A DNA stretch of 64,000 bases from SVFI01 sp045588655. Lineage in GTDB: Bacteria > Bacillota > Clostridia > Lachnospirales > Lachnospiraceae. The stretch spans positions 62,001 through 126,000 of the forward strand of contig JAZNEP010000007.1 in assembly GCA_045588655.1 (NCBI GenBank), written 5' to 3'. The notes under the pieces were generated by a model. It worked only from the letters and a program-made list of their open reading frames with translations, had not been told where the DNA came from and did no database searches. A program made the translations under genes and the position numbers. Positions 18,301-26,625 of this stretch are shown one piece after another. Numbering within the stretch: position 1 is the stretch's first letter; each line of letters opens with the position of its first letter.

Positions 18301-20574
18301 CAATTCCATTCGTTCAAATGTAAGCTCACCCGTTACTATTTCTCCGGATTTCAGAATGATATCTACTTTTCGCTCTTCACCCTGTGCAAATTCTACCTCT
18401 TCCTGACTTGGAAGATATCCTTCTGCAAATGCTGCTACATCGTAGGTACCGTTTTCTGCTACAATCGTGGCTTCACCCAGGGAATTGGTTTTACAGCGTA
18501 TCGTTCCCTGCTCACTGCCATCCATATTTACATATACATCGGCGCCTGCGATTGGCAGACCATCCGATCCTTTGACGGTTACTACGGTATGTCCACTTTC
18601 CTCTTTATCCTTCACCACTACGGTTGAGTATGTAGTGTCTATATTTCCTTCAGCATCTGCTACTGACAGTGTAATCGTATAGGTTCCGACTCTATTATAG
18701 TTATGCGTCTGTTTTGCCCCGGTTGCTTTTGTACCATCGCCAAAATCCCATGTATAGCTTGTAATTCGAACATTATCTGTAGACGCTGTTCCATCATACA
18801 TTTCTAATGAACCGTTTGTTGCCATCATTGTCTGCGGAAGTTGTGCGACCGGAGCTATCGTATCTTCACTGCTTGCATGGCTGTACACAACTGCACTTTC
18901 CGCGCAATTATCATATATATCATACGCCTTTACTTTGTAATAATATATTTTTTCTGTCTCCACACTCTCATCTTCGTATTCGGTTAGAGTGGTAGTATGA
19001 ATTCTTTGATAGTCATTTTCGCCATATGCTTTTCTCCAGATTTCATACAGCACTTCTTCCTCAGCTTCCTCATCTTCCGCTTCCTTATACGTCCCGTAAG
19101 AGAGTGAGATTTTAAAACTATTTGTCTGCGCTGATAATTCCGGTGTTTTAGGTGCAGTCAAATCCAGCGTATACTCTTTTTTTACCGGCTCACTTTCATT
19201 CCCGGCCTTATCAGTTGCAATCGCTCTGATTTCGTAGATGGTCTCCTCTTTTAATCCATCCGTGTTCCAATCAAACGTGATATACGCGTCCCTCTGTTTT
19301 ACATCCTGTGTAGAAATCGCTATCCACATCGTATCACTATCTTTTTCACGATATTCGATGCGCACCCGGTCTACAATGCTATTATCATAGGCAATCAGCG
19401 ATAGGGTAGATTTTATACCCAATATTGTGCCATCCGATGGTGCAATTCCTGTGATTACAGGATTGGTTGTGTCCGGTAATACAACAGCTTTGATTGCATC
19501 TGACCATTCACTTGCATTTCCACTAATATCAACTGCAGCTATTTTATAGTAATAGGTGCATGATGGTTCTACCGATGTATCGTAATAATTCTTTGCATTG
19601 ATTTCACCTATTTTAGCATAATCTCCATCAATGGTATCACTTCGATAAATGCAATAATGCTTAATGTCTTTTTCTTTCGCTTCAGCCCATTGAATACCTA
19701 TACTTCCATCTGCATACGTGATTTCTAAATCCGTCGGCTTTAAAGGTGCTGTATGATCGATGGTATAGACTGCTTCAACCTGTTTGTCATTTTCCAGGAG
19801 TCTATTATGCCATCCGGCTTCATCATATACTTCAAATCGAACCGTCACATCACCTCCAGGCAAATCCGTGACATTCCATTTATATGTAAATGTTTCTCTG
19901 CCTGTTGTCCCCGATTCGTCTTCTGCCAAAACAACAAACTCTTTTCCGTCTGTAGAGTAAGAAAAGACTCCTTTTTTTACCACATCATTATCCGTTGCCG
20001 TAATCTTTAATTCGATTATGTCATTGTACTTTGACATGCATGGATCAATCCGAATAATCGATGGCGGCGCATCATCCGATGCTGTTGTTAAAGTGATTTC
20101 ATCTGAACAGACACCTCTGTTTCCTAAATTATCATATCCGACTACGCGGAACGTGTATTGTGTATCCGGCTTAAGATTGGTAATGTCAATCCCTAAGCGA
20201 TCCGTTATTTTATTTATTTCTTTCCAAATCGCCTGTCCCGATGTCGCATTATGCTCTTCCACCTTGTGTTCCACTGCAAAATAGGCAAAATCGCTTTCTT
20301 TTACATCTTCCCACTCCAAGCGTATCATGGAAGCAAAAACGCTATGCTCTTTTATTGTTATTTTTCCAATTCCGGTGTTGTCCACCTGATATCTTCTTTG
20401 AAACAGATTACTGTTCTCATTTCCGGCTGCATCCCGCGCGACCGCTTTTATGTAATATTGTCCATCTTTTACGCTAGAAGTATCCCATATGAACTTTGCC
20501 TGATTCATACTTGCAATCTCTGTTGCAAGTAAGGTCCATTCTGTTTCTTCATCTGTCCTGAGATAGAAATCCAC
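12358..20574 (-). CDS. RHS/YD-repeat polymorphic toxin protein, 5'-truncated
   Basis: The frame encodes 2738 residues. In order they are fibronectin/Ig-like domains (1-570), a PKD domain (WDFGDGT near 605), a carboxypeptidase-regulatory-like domain (about 660-750), a DUF6531 RHS entry motif (DPVDVTTGAF near 1125), dozens of YD repeats (about 1250-2330), the RHS core end (YYMRARYYNPDIKRFINRD near 2385) and DPFGL at 2427-2431. After that come a hydrophobic pretoxin-like segment (2435-2495), an Ala/Lys linker (2538-2597) and a unique toxin domain (about 2605-2738). Such proteins enclose and deliver a C-terminal toxin to neighbouring cells. There is no signal peptide: the first codon is a GTG without a ribosome binding site, three bases after the pckA terminator U-run and inside an Ig-like domain. 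The natural 5' end seems lost, so the gene may be silent. Confidence 0.85.
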   Translation of the reverse strand: MDFYLRTDEETEWTLLATEIASMNQAKFIWDTSSVKDGQYYIKAVARDAAGNENSNLFQRRYQVDNTGIGKITIKEHSVFASMIRLEWEDVKESDFAYFAVEHKVEEHNATSGQAIWKEINKITDRLGIDITNLKPDTQYTFRVVGYDNLGNRGVCSDEITLTTASDDAPPSIIRIDPCMSKYNDIIELKITATDNDVVKKGVFSYSTDGKEFVVLAEDESGTTGRETFTYKWNVTDLPGGDVTVRFEVYDEAGWHNRLLENDKQVEAVYTIDHTAPLKPTDLEITYADGSIGIQWAEAKEKDIKHYCIYRSDTIDGDYAKIGEINAKNYYDTSVEPSCTYYYKIAAVDISGNASEWSDAIKAVVLPDTTNPVITGIAPSDGTILGIKSTLSLIAYDNSIVDRVRIEYREKDSDTMWIAISTQDVKQRDAYITFDWNTDGLKEETIYEIRAIATDKAGNESEPVKKEYTLDLTAPKTPELSAQTNSFKISLSYGTYKEAEDEEAEEEVLYEIWRKAYGENDYQRIHTTTLTEYEDESVETEKIYYYKVKAYDIYDNCAESAVVYSHASSEDTIAPVAQLPQTMMATNGSLEMYDGTASTDNVRITSYTWDFGDGTKATGAKQTHNYNRVGTYTITLSVADAEGNIDTTYSTVVVKDKEESGHTVVTVKGSDGLPIAGADVYVNMDGSEQGTIRCKTNSLGEATIVAENGTYDVAAFAEGYLPSQEEVEFAQGEERKVDIILKSGEIVTGELTFERMELDDMIAAGVDLSAPENYHTFIYSVNLSYVELPIPEIYEGQVSCAPSGRNDWTSHGFKGCSLEPGDGRFYTQVIFKEESGQELIPVTLIHMSVVQSVSWLKDMYNVQLNITNNADSGFRLEQASATIDLPEGLSLAKLESGQSKTEQFGTIDGQESASVSWIVRGDKTGSFPIKAVFNANMMPFNVPIVKEFVSEKEIEVPAGRGLEIKVCPENAAFWGETYYIKFVIKNNSDHPFYNLRTSFADKSGNGLRRNRINAVNPETCENEEYTVVADGVDYRLPDGNTGNTSFAVESGDGIIIGVFMPGEEIESYYYGAISPSDEEHYLALVDAFVDNIKGENLGVKVTVSPMSSHVPMRYKYITENESEEYGDPVDVTTGAFKQELLAFHGGDTNLMDLVYDSVEAQSHHDMGYGWSHSFDQYIEEKDGKVILHLGNGKKVTYVSEIDRNKLVRGVMIENNPGERAQFNVSKATRCEANGVGNYVPEDIYGGNMSIRKNKAGSEYAYEYTDANETTWYFDEAGKVVKRKTKEGYEYTYMRENDLLCIVDEYTGKNMLIYYSDGKIVEVCDAAGRKIQLNYNEAGDLTEYTDEEGKITRFEYDENHHLCRGISPTDVLLFENTFDEEGRVLTQVEAGSELKSKFSYKKLSEKTASTTITKRDGNQLSYTYDQSGNILSETNELGETTTYRYDNVGNILQRVTPGGHKTTYTYDETGQLVKSVDPVGNTVSYEYDDKGNPIVIKGADESNGTYEYDDKDRLTKAISVLGQEKVYEYDKYGNPTKETITELGSKTYKYMYGKKVSETDRLGNKLEYKYDQFDNMEEVSDSLGTHSKSIYDEMGRVIQSTDVLGTTTVYKYDPLGRLITEDTEGRVTMYAYDDADRVISMTNPKGGKTEYTYDTEGNTLSVRYPDGTMTQYEYDALGRVIKTKLPDKTIDSYEYNKDGWLKSETIAGQKTSYTYYGNGKIKTVTYPDGQTDSYTYDKNGYVSTVTDEEGNVTTYHYDAAGNMTKVTDALNYSVTYTYDKHGRVIKVTDANNNTESYVYDANGNCIRKTNAEGTVFHMKYDILGRLTSISVSVGEETLTNTYTYNEAGQVTSVTDAEGNTTTATYDAYGNLMQVSDSTGTMTYAEYDALDRLILQEDASGECTYYEYDKANNIISVRNTGDNSQEYRYKYDELGRMVACKDPEGGIVKASYTQSGQVQTITDPNGGVTEYIYDELDRISEVISAIGSTQKYTYNAQGLLSEEQNAKGQKTRYTYDAIGRIKTKSDESGTIRYSYDANGNILKVEEKQGLSTKTIVRTFDAMNRVTSVTDSNGKTIKYGYDELGNRISLTYPGGEIVRYTYDKCGRMLTVTDIAGNVTRYEYDKRGNLTKQIRPDGSIETRQYDALGNLKQQRDVAADQSEIHTFTYTYDSNGNIIEKTGESTGDLTLLTSAVMNYDEDNRLITYNGEPVTYDADGNMLHGPLNGEMADFTYDCRNRLVKIVTADGETTSYTYDAENVRLSSQSEKTQITYVTDREATYSQVLMEQTEEIGLFGITNETGRKTYTYGIGLLSEHQSGTDRTRYYHYNNIGSTTEITEQDGTVSYRFSYGVYGELLGVEGDTEEADVTYLYNGEYGIQTEKNGLYYMRARYYNPDIKRFINRDIIDGDIANSQSLNKYSYVQGNPVSLTDPFGLCPEEKPNRLAHAILDGLGLIFDGADLGNALLYFLEGDIKNALISAACMLPFIGSAIYGVAKGTKALIKAGSKLTSGNALVKLVSKHGDEIIQGAKGYTKQANKYKSSFSQKAAKAYQKASNAANAASDAGKAAAKAATKAGTNAASDAASTAAAVARKSDYAKASTKASGSGYKSGSKGVKTDFYVKPDGDVIPATGYRYMPKDASYLNSLQNTMEIPANPSGTYITFDKFDVPAPGRLQVPHDASIRGSFDTLQIIDDIRVPNGKWGQASWLEPITKDFPKYGSGGATQAITYQKIKLNELKYLLQ

Positions 20575-20576
20575 CG

Positions 20577-20620
20577 AAAAAAATCCGCAGTAGAGATGTA
20601 TTCACATCTCCCTGCGGATT
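20577..20620 (-). terminator. Intrinsic terminator of pckA, abutting the RHS frame
   Basis: On the minus strand AATCCGCAG pairs with CTGCGGATT, with an inner GAGATGT/ACATCTC stem, followed by seven U. The RHS frame's GTG (20572-20574) begins immediately after it. Confidence 0.85.
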
Positions 20621-20773
20621 CTAAAACATGTTTTATTTGTACTTTGTATACGCCGTACAGTGTTTCATCACGGTCAGTTTTTTTCGAAACTTCTTGGAAT
20701 ACATATTAACCAAGTTCGCATAAGCAAACGCTACTTAAAAACCGGCCTGGAATTGTTTTAATTTTATTGCATC

Positions 20774-22489
20774 TTATAATGCGTCAACTAACTTCTTAAC
20801 AGCTGCTAAAGCTTCATCCGGAAGTTTGTCGTAACCATCTTTCTTTGTAGCGAAACCTTCAACAGCATCTACACGGTTCTGCATAGCAGCTTTTAATGCA
20901 GCGCGGTATTCAGCATCGTCTAAGTTTGGTGTGAAGTCAGCTGTCTTACCAGACCAATCGTACATGATTTCGATATCTTCGAATGGTCCCCATTTTTCAA
21001 AGTTAGCTTTTCCTTCAACGATTGTTTCAAGAATTCCTAATGTATCTGCTGGTTTACACTTAGTTCCCATGAAGTCACCTGTGTTAACGATGTAGCAGTC
21101 TACGTTTTTCTCTTCTACTAACTTTTTGAACTTCTCATAGTCATTTACTAATGGGTATGTTCTGAATGGGTTAGCATAAGGAACGATTCTTAATGCGTTC
21201 ATATCTGTACCAGCAGCTACACGCTCAGCTGTAGATGTCTTTGTAGCAAGTGTAGCACCCATAACAGATGCAAGTGCAGCACCTTTTAATTTGATTACTG
21301 GTGGAATGGTTGGGTCTTTCATAATCCAGAAAATAGCATTTACAGGAGCATCAATCTTATCTACACGGTTTGGTGACCATAATTTAGATTTGATTGCACG
21401 TCCGTTACCATTTCTGATATCTTCTGTAACAAGCTGAATCTTTCCTTCAGAATCTAATGTACATGAGCAGTTCTGAGCAGATAATAAGTACTCATTGTCT
21501 GCACATCCTGTAGGATAATCAGATGTTTTATCGAAGTATGTAGGCTCTAATGCGACAGATGCACATGTATCTGTGGTGATAATGAAAGCATCATCATGAA
21601 GAACTTTGATACCACCGAATGCATCGTATTTTCCAGCATGTTTTGCATGTGTTAATGTAGATTTACCTGATCCTGATAAACCGTAAACAGAAGCAACGAA
21701 TTTCTTTCCGCCTTCTAATGAGTACTCTTTCTGTCCACCATGGCAAGCTGCATAACCATTTCTGTTAGCAAGTGCCCAAGCCATTGTAAGAGTACCTTTT
21801 TTGTGCTCACCGAAGTATCTCATACCAAGGATAGCAGCACAGTTTTCGTTTGTATCGAAATAGCAAAGTGTAAGCGGATCGCTTAAGCAGCTGTAATCCA
21901 CGTCAGGTGCATCGTGTGGTGCCCACTGTGGATCAGAGAAGATGTAAACATCTGCTTCATTTCCGTCACCGATTGCTTTAGAATTTTTGTACATTTTTAC
22001 ATATTCATCAGACATGTACTGGAAGTTAAGCATCCAGTTGTAAAGGATGTTTTCTTCTCCTTCCGGAATAAGAAGATGAGCTTTCACCATGAATTCCGGA
22101 TCAAGACCGATGAAACATTCTGCATGATACATAGTTTTCCATCTTGTCTCGTATACAGCGTCCATAACTACTTTATCAAGTTTAACAGCGTCTACACCAG
22201 GCTCACCTTTGATACGACGAGCTGCTGCGTAACGACCTGTTACAGCACCATCATTGAATAATAATACTTTTGCGTCTTTTTCAAGACCGAATGTTTCACC
22301 ATCTTTGATTGGCATATCTGTTACAACAGTACCTGGTGAATTTTTAGCGAGCTCATATGCTTCTTTTAATGTGTTAACCTTAACAACATTGTTACCATAG
22401 AAAGCTGCTTCGATGATGGAACGTGTTTTTGAAAAACCTACTTTTCCAGCACCAATTTCGTTAATTGGATAATACGCTTTTGTTGACAT
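20774..22489 (-). CDS. pckA: ATP-dependent phosphoenolpyruvate carboxykinase
   Basis: PckA interconverts oxaloacetate and PEP with ATP/ADP. In anaerobes it often works in the PEP-carboxylating direction and conserves ATP. The 571-residue protein shows the kinase-1a P-loop GLSGSGKST, the HDDAF metal-binding segment and the EPTYFDKTSDYPTG region of the ATP-type enzyme. Length is slightly above the usual 530-540. The start ATG follows AAGGAGG. A promoter and a palindromic candidate operator lie upstream, and a terminator follows at a distance of about 150 nt. It provides substrate exchange with the oxaloacetate decarboxylase operon at 46662-51930 and citrate synthase at 23562. Confidence 0.95.
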   Translation of the reverse strand: MSTKAYYPINEIGAGKVGFSKTRSIIEAAFYGNNVVKVNTLKEAYELAKNSPGTVVTDMPIKDGETFGLEKDAKVLLFNDGAVTGRYAAARRIKGEPGVDAVKLDKVVMDAVYETRWKTMYHAECFIGLDPEFMVKAHLLIPEGEENILYNWMLNFQYMSDEYVKMYKNSKAIGDGNEADVYIFSDPQWAPHDAPDVDYSCLSDPLTLCYFDTNENCAAILGMRYFGEHKKGTLTMAWALANRNGYAACHGGQKEYSLEGGKKFVASVYGLSGSGKSTLTHAKHAGKYDAFGGIKVLHDDAFIITTDTCASVALEPTYFDKTSDYPTGCADNEYLLSAQNCSCTLDSEGKIQLVTEDIRNGNGRAIKSKLWSPNRVDKIDAPVNAIFWIMKDPTIPPVIKLKGAALASVMGATLATKTSTAERVAAGTDMNALRIVPYANPFRTYPLVNDYEKFKKLVEEKNVDCYIVNTGDFMGTKCKPADTLGILETIVEGKANFEKWGPFEDIEIMYDWSGKTADFTPNLDDAEYRAALKAAMQNRVDAVEGFATKKDGYDKLPDEALAAVKKLVDAL

Positions 22490-22552
22490 ATTATGTAGTC
22501 CTCCTTGAATATATGTATTTTTTAACCGCTTTCACGGTCGGTTCCTTGTTAT

Positions 22553-22568
22553 GTACTAACCTTAGTAC
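22553..22568. promoter_or_regulatory. GTACTAA-CC-TTAGTAC palindrome, candidate operator of pckA
   Basis: Seven-base perfect arms flank a 2-bp centre. The site begins about 3 nt downstream of the transcription start predicted from the promoter at 22578-22606, a typical repressor position. The 5' leader also contains a short AACCG/CGGTT stem. The regulator is unknown. Confidence 0.45.
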
Positions 22569-22577
22569 ACCGATTGT

Positions 22578-22606
22578 ATTATCTCAAAAGGTATATCAAA
22601 AGTCAA
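22578..22606 (-). promoter_or_regulatory. Promoter of pckA
   Basis: TTGACT, 17 bases, then GATAAT on the minus strand; the start is predicted near 22571, about 80 nt before the ATG. Confidence 0.6.
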
Positions 22607-22614
22607 GACTTTTG

Positions 22615-23268
22615 TCAGTCCTTTTTCGTCAATAAAGCGATCCCTGAACTTGATCCGATTCGGTCGCATCCCTCTGCCAAAAATGCCTCAAAATCTTCTC
22701 TTGTATTGACGCCGCCGGCTGCTTTCATTTTTACTGCAGATCCGATGTTTTCTTTAAAAAGACGAATATCTTCGATGGTTGCGCCACCGGTCCCAAATCC
22801 TGTCGATGTTTTAATATAATCCGCACCTGCATCTGTCACGATCCGGCAAAGTCTTTTCTTCTCTTCCTCTGTCAGGTAACAGGTTTCTATGATTACTTTT
22901 AATACGTGATTTCTGCACTCCTGCTTTAATGTTACGATTTCCTGTTCTACTTTACCAAAATCACCATTTTTGACATCACCGATGTTAATTACCATATCGA
23001 TTTCTTCTGCCCCGTCTTCAATCGCCTGACGTGTCTCGGCCACTTTTGCCGCTGTCACACTATAACCCAGCGGAAAACCGACCACGGTACAAATCTCCAG
23101 ATTTTTGCCGTATTTGCTATGTACACGTCGAATATAGGATGGCGGAATGCACACAGACGCTGCACCATACTCTACTGCTTCATCACACAATTTCACAATA
23201 TCTTCCCATGTGCAAAAAGCCTTTAACTGCGTATGATCTATGTGTTTTATAATGTCTTTCGTCTCCAT
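22615..23268 (-). CDS. deoC: Deoxyribose-phosphate aldolase
   Basis: DeoC cleaves 2-deoxyribose 5-phosphate into glyceraldehyde 3-phosphate and acetaldehyde in deoxynucleoside catabolism. The protein of about 217 residues shows the DHTQLKA start, VCTVVGFPLG-like and EIDMVINIG segments, the Schiff-base lysine region (DYIKTSTGFGTGGAT) and the AAGGV phosphate loop. I chose the ATG at 23266-23268 (METKDI) because AAAGGAGAG lies 8 nt before it; a longer frame begins inside that site. No deoxynucleoside phosphorylase or deoR gene is adjacent. The pckA promoter begins just beyond its stop codon. Confidence 0.95.
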   Translation of the reverse strand: METKDIIKHIDHTQLKAFCTWEDIVKLCDEAVEYGAASVCIPPSYIRRVHSKYGKNLEICTVVGFPLGYSVTAAKVAETRQAIEDGAEEIDMVINIGDVKNGDFGKVEQEIVTLKQECRNHVLKVIIETCYLTEEEKKRLCRIVTDAGADYIKTSTGFGTGGATIEDIRLFKENIGSAVKMKAAGGVNTREDFEAFLAEGCDRIGSSSGIALLTKKD

Positions 23269-23437
23269 AAATAATCTCTCCTTTACCATGGATATCCAAT
23301 ATAATTACCCATATATTTACTGCTTCGTTATAATTGCATTATCATCTTACTTTTTTTTCCATTAAAAGTCTACTAAAATTACTGTGAATGACATACGAAT
23401 ATTCTGTAAACAAAATCTAAAATAAAAAGAAAAAAAC

Positions 23438-23466
23438 TTGCTCATTTATTTTTTTATATGTTATAT
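23438..23466 (+). promoter_or_regulatory. Candidate promoter of citrate synthase
   Basis: TTGCTC, 17 bases, then TTATAT, in an AT-rich 290-bp gap between deoC and gltA. The match to consensus is only moderate. Confidence 0.3.
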
Positions 23467-23561
23467 TTATTGTAGCAAATCTTTTTTGTCAGACGAATAT
23501 CTAAATATATTTCTATTTCAAAACATTTTTATCCAGCATTTTATTTGGAAAGGGGTTTTTT

Positions 23562-24926
23562 ATGGAACACAATGTTTACTCAGACATTACACCCGATATT
23601 GTGCGCCTGGCTGAGTTTTCACGCGAGGCAGGCATTATTGAACAGGAACTTTTTACAAAATATGAGGTAAAACGCGGACTTCGTGATTTAAACGGAAAAG
23701 GCGTTTTGGCAGGACTTACGAATATATCAGATGTACGTGCCAACAAAATTGTTGACGGAGAGCAGGTTCCAACCCACGGAAAACTGTTTTACAGGGGCTA
23801 CAATGTAGAGGATCTGGTTAAAGGCTTTGATGCTGATGATCGTCTTGGTTTTGAAGAGGTAGCCTATTTACTTTTGTTTGATGCACTTCCGACATCCGAT
23901 GAGTTAGGAAAATTCAAAGAATTGCTTGGCTTCTATCGTTCTCTTCCTACCAGTTTTGTAAGAGACATCATTATGAAAGCACCAAGCCGTGATATGATGA
24001 ATACGCTTGCAAGAAGTGTGTTGACCTTATATTCTTATGATGACCGAGCAGACGATACATCTCTTGAAAATGTGTTACGTCAGTCGCTTCAGCTGATTAG
24101 TCTGTTTCCTATGCTGGCCATTTACGGATATCAGGCATATCGTCATTATCATGACGGAAAAAGTTTATATATTCATCAGCCGTTACCGGAGTTGTCTACC
24201 GCCGAGAATATTCTTCGTATTCTACGTTCAAACAAGAAATACACTCCGCTTGAGGCAAAAATTCTTGATATTGCACTTATTTTACATATGGAACACGGTG
24301 GAGGTAATAACTCTTCTTTCACGACTCATGTCGTAACCAGTTCTCTGACCGATACTTATTCTGTAATTGCTGCTGCGATTGGTTCTTTAAAGGGGCCAAG
24401 ACATGGCGGGGCCAACATCAAAGTAGTCAAAATGTTTGAAGATATGAAACGTCAGGTATCCGATTGGGAAAACAAAGATGAAGTAGCTGATTATCTTAGA
24501 AAGCTTCTTCACAAAGATGCGTTTGATCACGCCGGCCTGATTTACGGTGTGGGTCATGCAGTTTATTCCAAATCCGATCCGCGTGCACGCGTTTTCAAAG
24601 ATTTTGTTCGTGAGCTTTCGTTGGAAAAAGGTCTGGAAAAAGAATTTGCATTATACTCTCTTGTAGAAGAGCTTGCACCACAGGTAATTGCTGAAGAGAG
24701 ACAAATGTACAAGGGTGTCAATATTAATGTAGACTTCTACTCCGGCTTTGTATACAAAATGCTTGGTCTTCCGGAAGAACTCTACACTCCGATTTTTGCC
24801 ATTGCAAGAATCGTTGGCTGGAGTGCACATCGTATGGAAGAGCTCGCCAATAACGGTAAGATTATCCGTCCGGCGTACAAGCCGATTCATAAAGACATGA
24901 AATATGTTTCGATTGAAGATCGTTAA
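23562..24926 (+). CDS. gltA: Citrate synthase
   Basis: Citrate synthase condenses oxaloacetate with acetyl-CoA. The protein has 454 residues, longer than many type II enzymes, with an N-terminal extension of about 60 residues before the core. Active-site blocks are visible: LHMEHGGGNNSSFTTHVV (His), GSLKGPRHGGAN (His), GHAVYSKSDPRARVF and the final RIVGWSAHRMEE. GAAAGGGG precedes the ATG by 7 nt. In this class of anaerobe it probably feeds glutamate synthesis through an incomplete TCA branch. It is a single-gene unit with a bidirectional terminator behind it. Confidence 0.95.
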   Translation: MEHNVYSDITPDIVRLAEFSREAGIIEQELFTKYEVKRGLRDLNGKGVLAGLTNISDVRANKIVDGEQVPTHGKLFYRGYNVEDLVKGFDADDRLGFEEVAYLLLFDALPTSDELGKFKELLGFYRSLPTSFVRDIIMKAPSRDMMNTLARSVLTLYSYDDRADDTSLENVLRQSLQLISLFPMLAIYGYQAYRHYHDGKSLYIHQPLPELSTAENILRILRSNKKYTPLEAKILDIALILHMEHGGGNNSSFTTHVVTSSLTDTYSVIAAAIGSLKGPRHGGANIKVVKMFEDMKRQVSDWENKDEVADYLRKLLHKDAFDHAGLIYGVGHAVYSKSDPRARVFKDFVRELSLEKGLEKEFALYSLVEELAPQVIAEERQMYKGVNINVDFYSGFVYKMLGLPEELYTPIFAIARIVGWSAHRMEELANNGKIIRPAYKPIHKDMKYVSIEDR

Positions 24927-24998
24927 AGAGGTTAAACATCGTATGTAAGTCGTATCAAAATTATACGCCAATCAATATCCAAATTAATATATAAACAG

Positions 24999-25042
24999 AA
25001 TGTGGGCAATGTAGTATCCGACGGATATTCATTGCCCACATT
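24999..25042. terminator. Bidirectional terminator between gltA and thrC
   Basis: AATGTGGGCAAT pairs with ATTGCCCACATT, with an inner TATCC/GGATA stem. It lies between two convergent genes and serves both. Confidence 0.8.
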
Positions 25043-25056
25043 CATTTCACATATTT

Positions 25057-26544
25057 TTACATATTTAAAAATGCTTTCACAGCCTGTTTCATTTCATCCA
25101 CTTCGCATTCTGTCTTATGCAGAACCGGTGCTTTGCGGATTTCTTCAATGGCATTTGGTATTTCTACATTGGAAATCTTACACAATTCATCAATTAATTC
25201 AAAATCTGTCATGCTGTCATATTTGTTATCAATTGCATTCATCACACTTCTTGCAAATTTGTATGGACTTGCTGTGGATGCGATTAATGTAACTGCATTG
25301 TCACCTGATAATGTTTTATATTTATCGTATGCTGCTGCTGCAACTGCTGTGTGTGTATCAATTACATAGCCACAGTTTTCATAGAGGGATTTAATCTTTG
25401 CAAATGTTTCTTCCTCTGTCGCATATCCACCGATAAAGTCAGCCATATTCTCTTTCATGGCGTCTGTCACATCATACTTGCCATCTTTCGCAAGCGATGC
25501 CATAAGCTGTGCGTTTTTATTTGCATCTTCCCCTGCAACTTTGTAAATCAGTCTCTCCAAATTTGATGAAATCAAAATATCCATAGAAGGAGAACTGGTT
25601 AAGATAAACTCTCTGTTTCTATCGTAAGTTCCTGTCTGGAAGAAATCAAATAATACTTTATTGTCATTGGAAGCACAAATCAGCTTTCCTACCGGAATTC
25701 CCATGTTCTTTGCATAGTATGCAGCCAGTATATTTCCAAAGTTACCGGTCGGTACAACGACATTCATAGTCTGTCCATCCGTCAATTTGCCTTTTGCATA
25801 TAATGTAACGTAAGAATATACATAATATACAATCTGCGGAACAAGGCGTCCGATATTAATTGAGTTTGCAGATGAGAACTGGTATCCCTTTGCGTCCATC
25901 TCTTCTGCAAGTGCTTTATCTCCAAACAATTTTTTTACACCGGTCTGTGCATCATCAAAGTTTCCATGAATACCGATTACATGTGTGTTGGCACCTTTCT
26001 GTGTTACCATCTGTTTTTCCTGTACCGGACTCACACCGTTCTTTGGATAAAATACGATAATCTTGGTACCATCCACATCAGCAAAACCTGCAAGAGCAGC
26101 CTTTCCTGTATCACCGCTGGTTGCAGTCAGAATTACAATGTCATTTTTTACCTGATTCTTCTTTGCACTGGTGGTCATCAAATGTGGCAATATAGATAAT
26201 GCCATATCTTTAAACGCGATTGTAGCACCATGAAACAGTTCTAAATAATATGCGTCGTCCGCATACGTGATCGGTGCAATCACTTCTGTATCAAATTTGC
26301 TGTCATATGCACGAGAAATACAATTTTTAAGTTCTTCTTCCGTGAAATCAGTAAAGTAAAGTTTCATCACTTCATAGGCCACTTCCTGATATGTCATCTT
26401 AGATAAGTCATCTATTGATACATCAAGTGCCGGTATCTGATCCGGAACAAAAAGACCTCCGTCATTTGCCAGTCCCTTTAAAATAGCCTCTGATGCTTTT
26501 ACTTTTTCCGCTTCACTTCTTGTACTTTTGTATAAAATTTCCAT
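25057..26544 (-). CDS. thrC: Threonine synthase
   Basis: ThrC converts O-phosphohomoserine to threonine with PLP. The product of about 495 residues is the long, E. coli/yeast-like type. The N-terminal YKSTRSEAEKVKASEAILKG block, the PLP lysine in HGATIAFKDMALS, TATSGDTGKAAL and the phosphate-binding PTGNFGNILAAYYA are visible. The start ATG 26542-26544 is preceded by AGAGGT at 6 nt; a frame beginning further upstream has no site. It is monocistronic, and no thrB or hom gene is in the window. Confidence 0.95.
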   Translation of the reverse strand: MEILYKSTRSEAEKVKASEAILKGLANDGGLFVPDQIPALDVSIDDLSKMTYQEVAYEVMKLYFTDFTEEELKNCISRAYDSKFDTEVIAPITYADDAYYLELFHGATIAFKDMALSILPHLMTTSAKKNQVKNDIVILTATSGDTGKAALAGFADVDGTKIIVFYPKNGVSPVQEKQMVTQKGANTHVIGIHGNFDDAQTGVKKLFGDKALAEEMDAKGYQFSSANSINIGRLVPQIVYYVYSYVTLYAKGKLTDGQTMNVVVPTGNFGNILAAYYAKNMGIPVGKLICASNDNKVLFDFFQTGTYDRNREFILTSSPSMDILISSNLERLIYKVAGEDANKNAQLMASLAKDGKYDVTDAMKENMADFIGGYATEEETFAKIKSLYENCGYVIDTHTAVAAAAYDKYKTLSGDNAVTLIASTASPYKFARSVMNAIDNKYDSMTDFELIDELCKISNVEIPNAIEEIRKAPVLHKTECEVDEMKQAVKAFLNM

Positions 26545-26625
26545 TGGTGTACCTCTTTCTTTTATAAAAATCCATTCTGCTTCATTATACACCAGAAATC
26601 ACTTTAAGCAATATAAAATTTCATT

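Noticed and set aside
22500..22560. Riboswitch in the pckA leader
   Set aside because: Only a short AACCG/CGGTT stem is present, and no known aptamer core fits in 80 nt.
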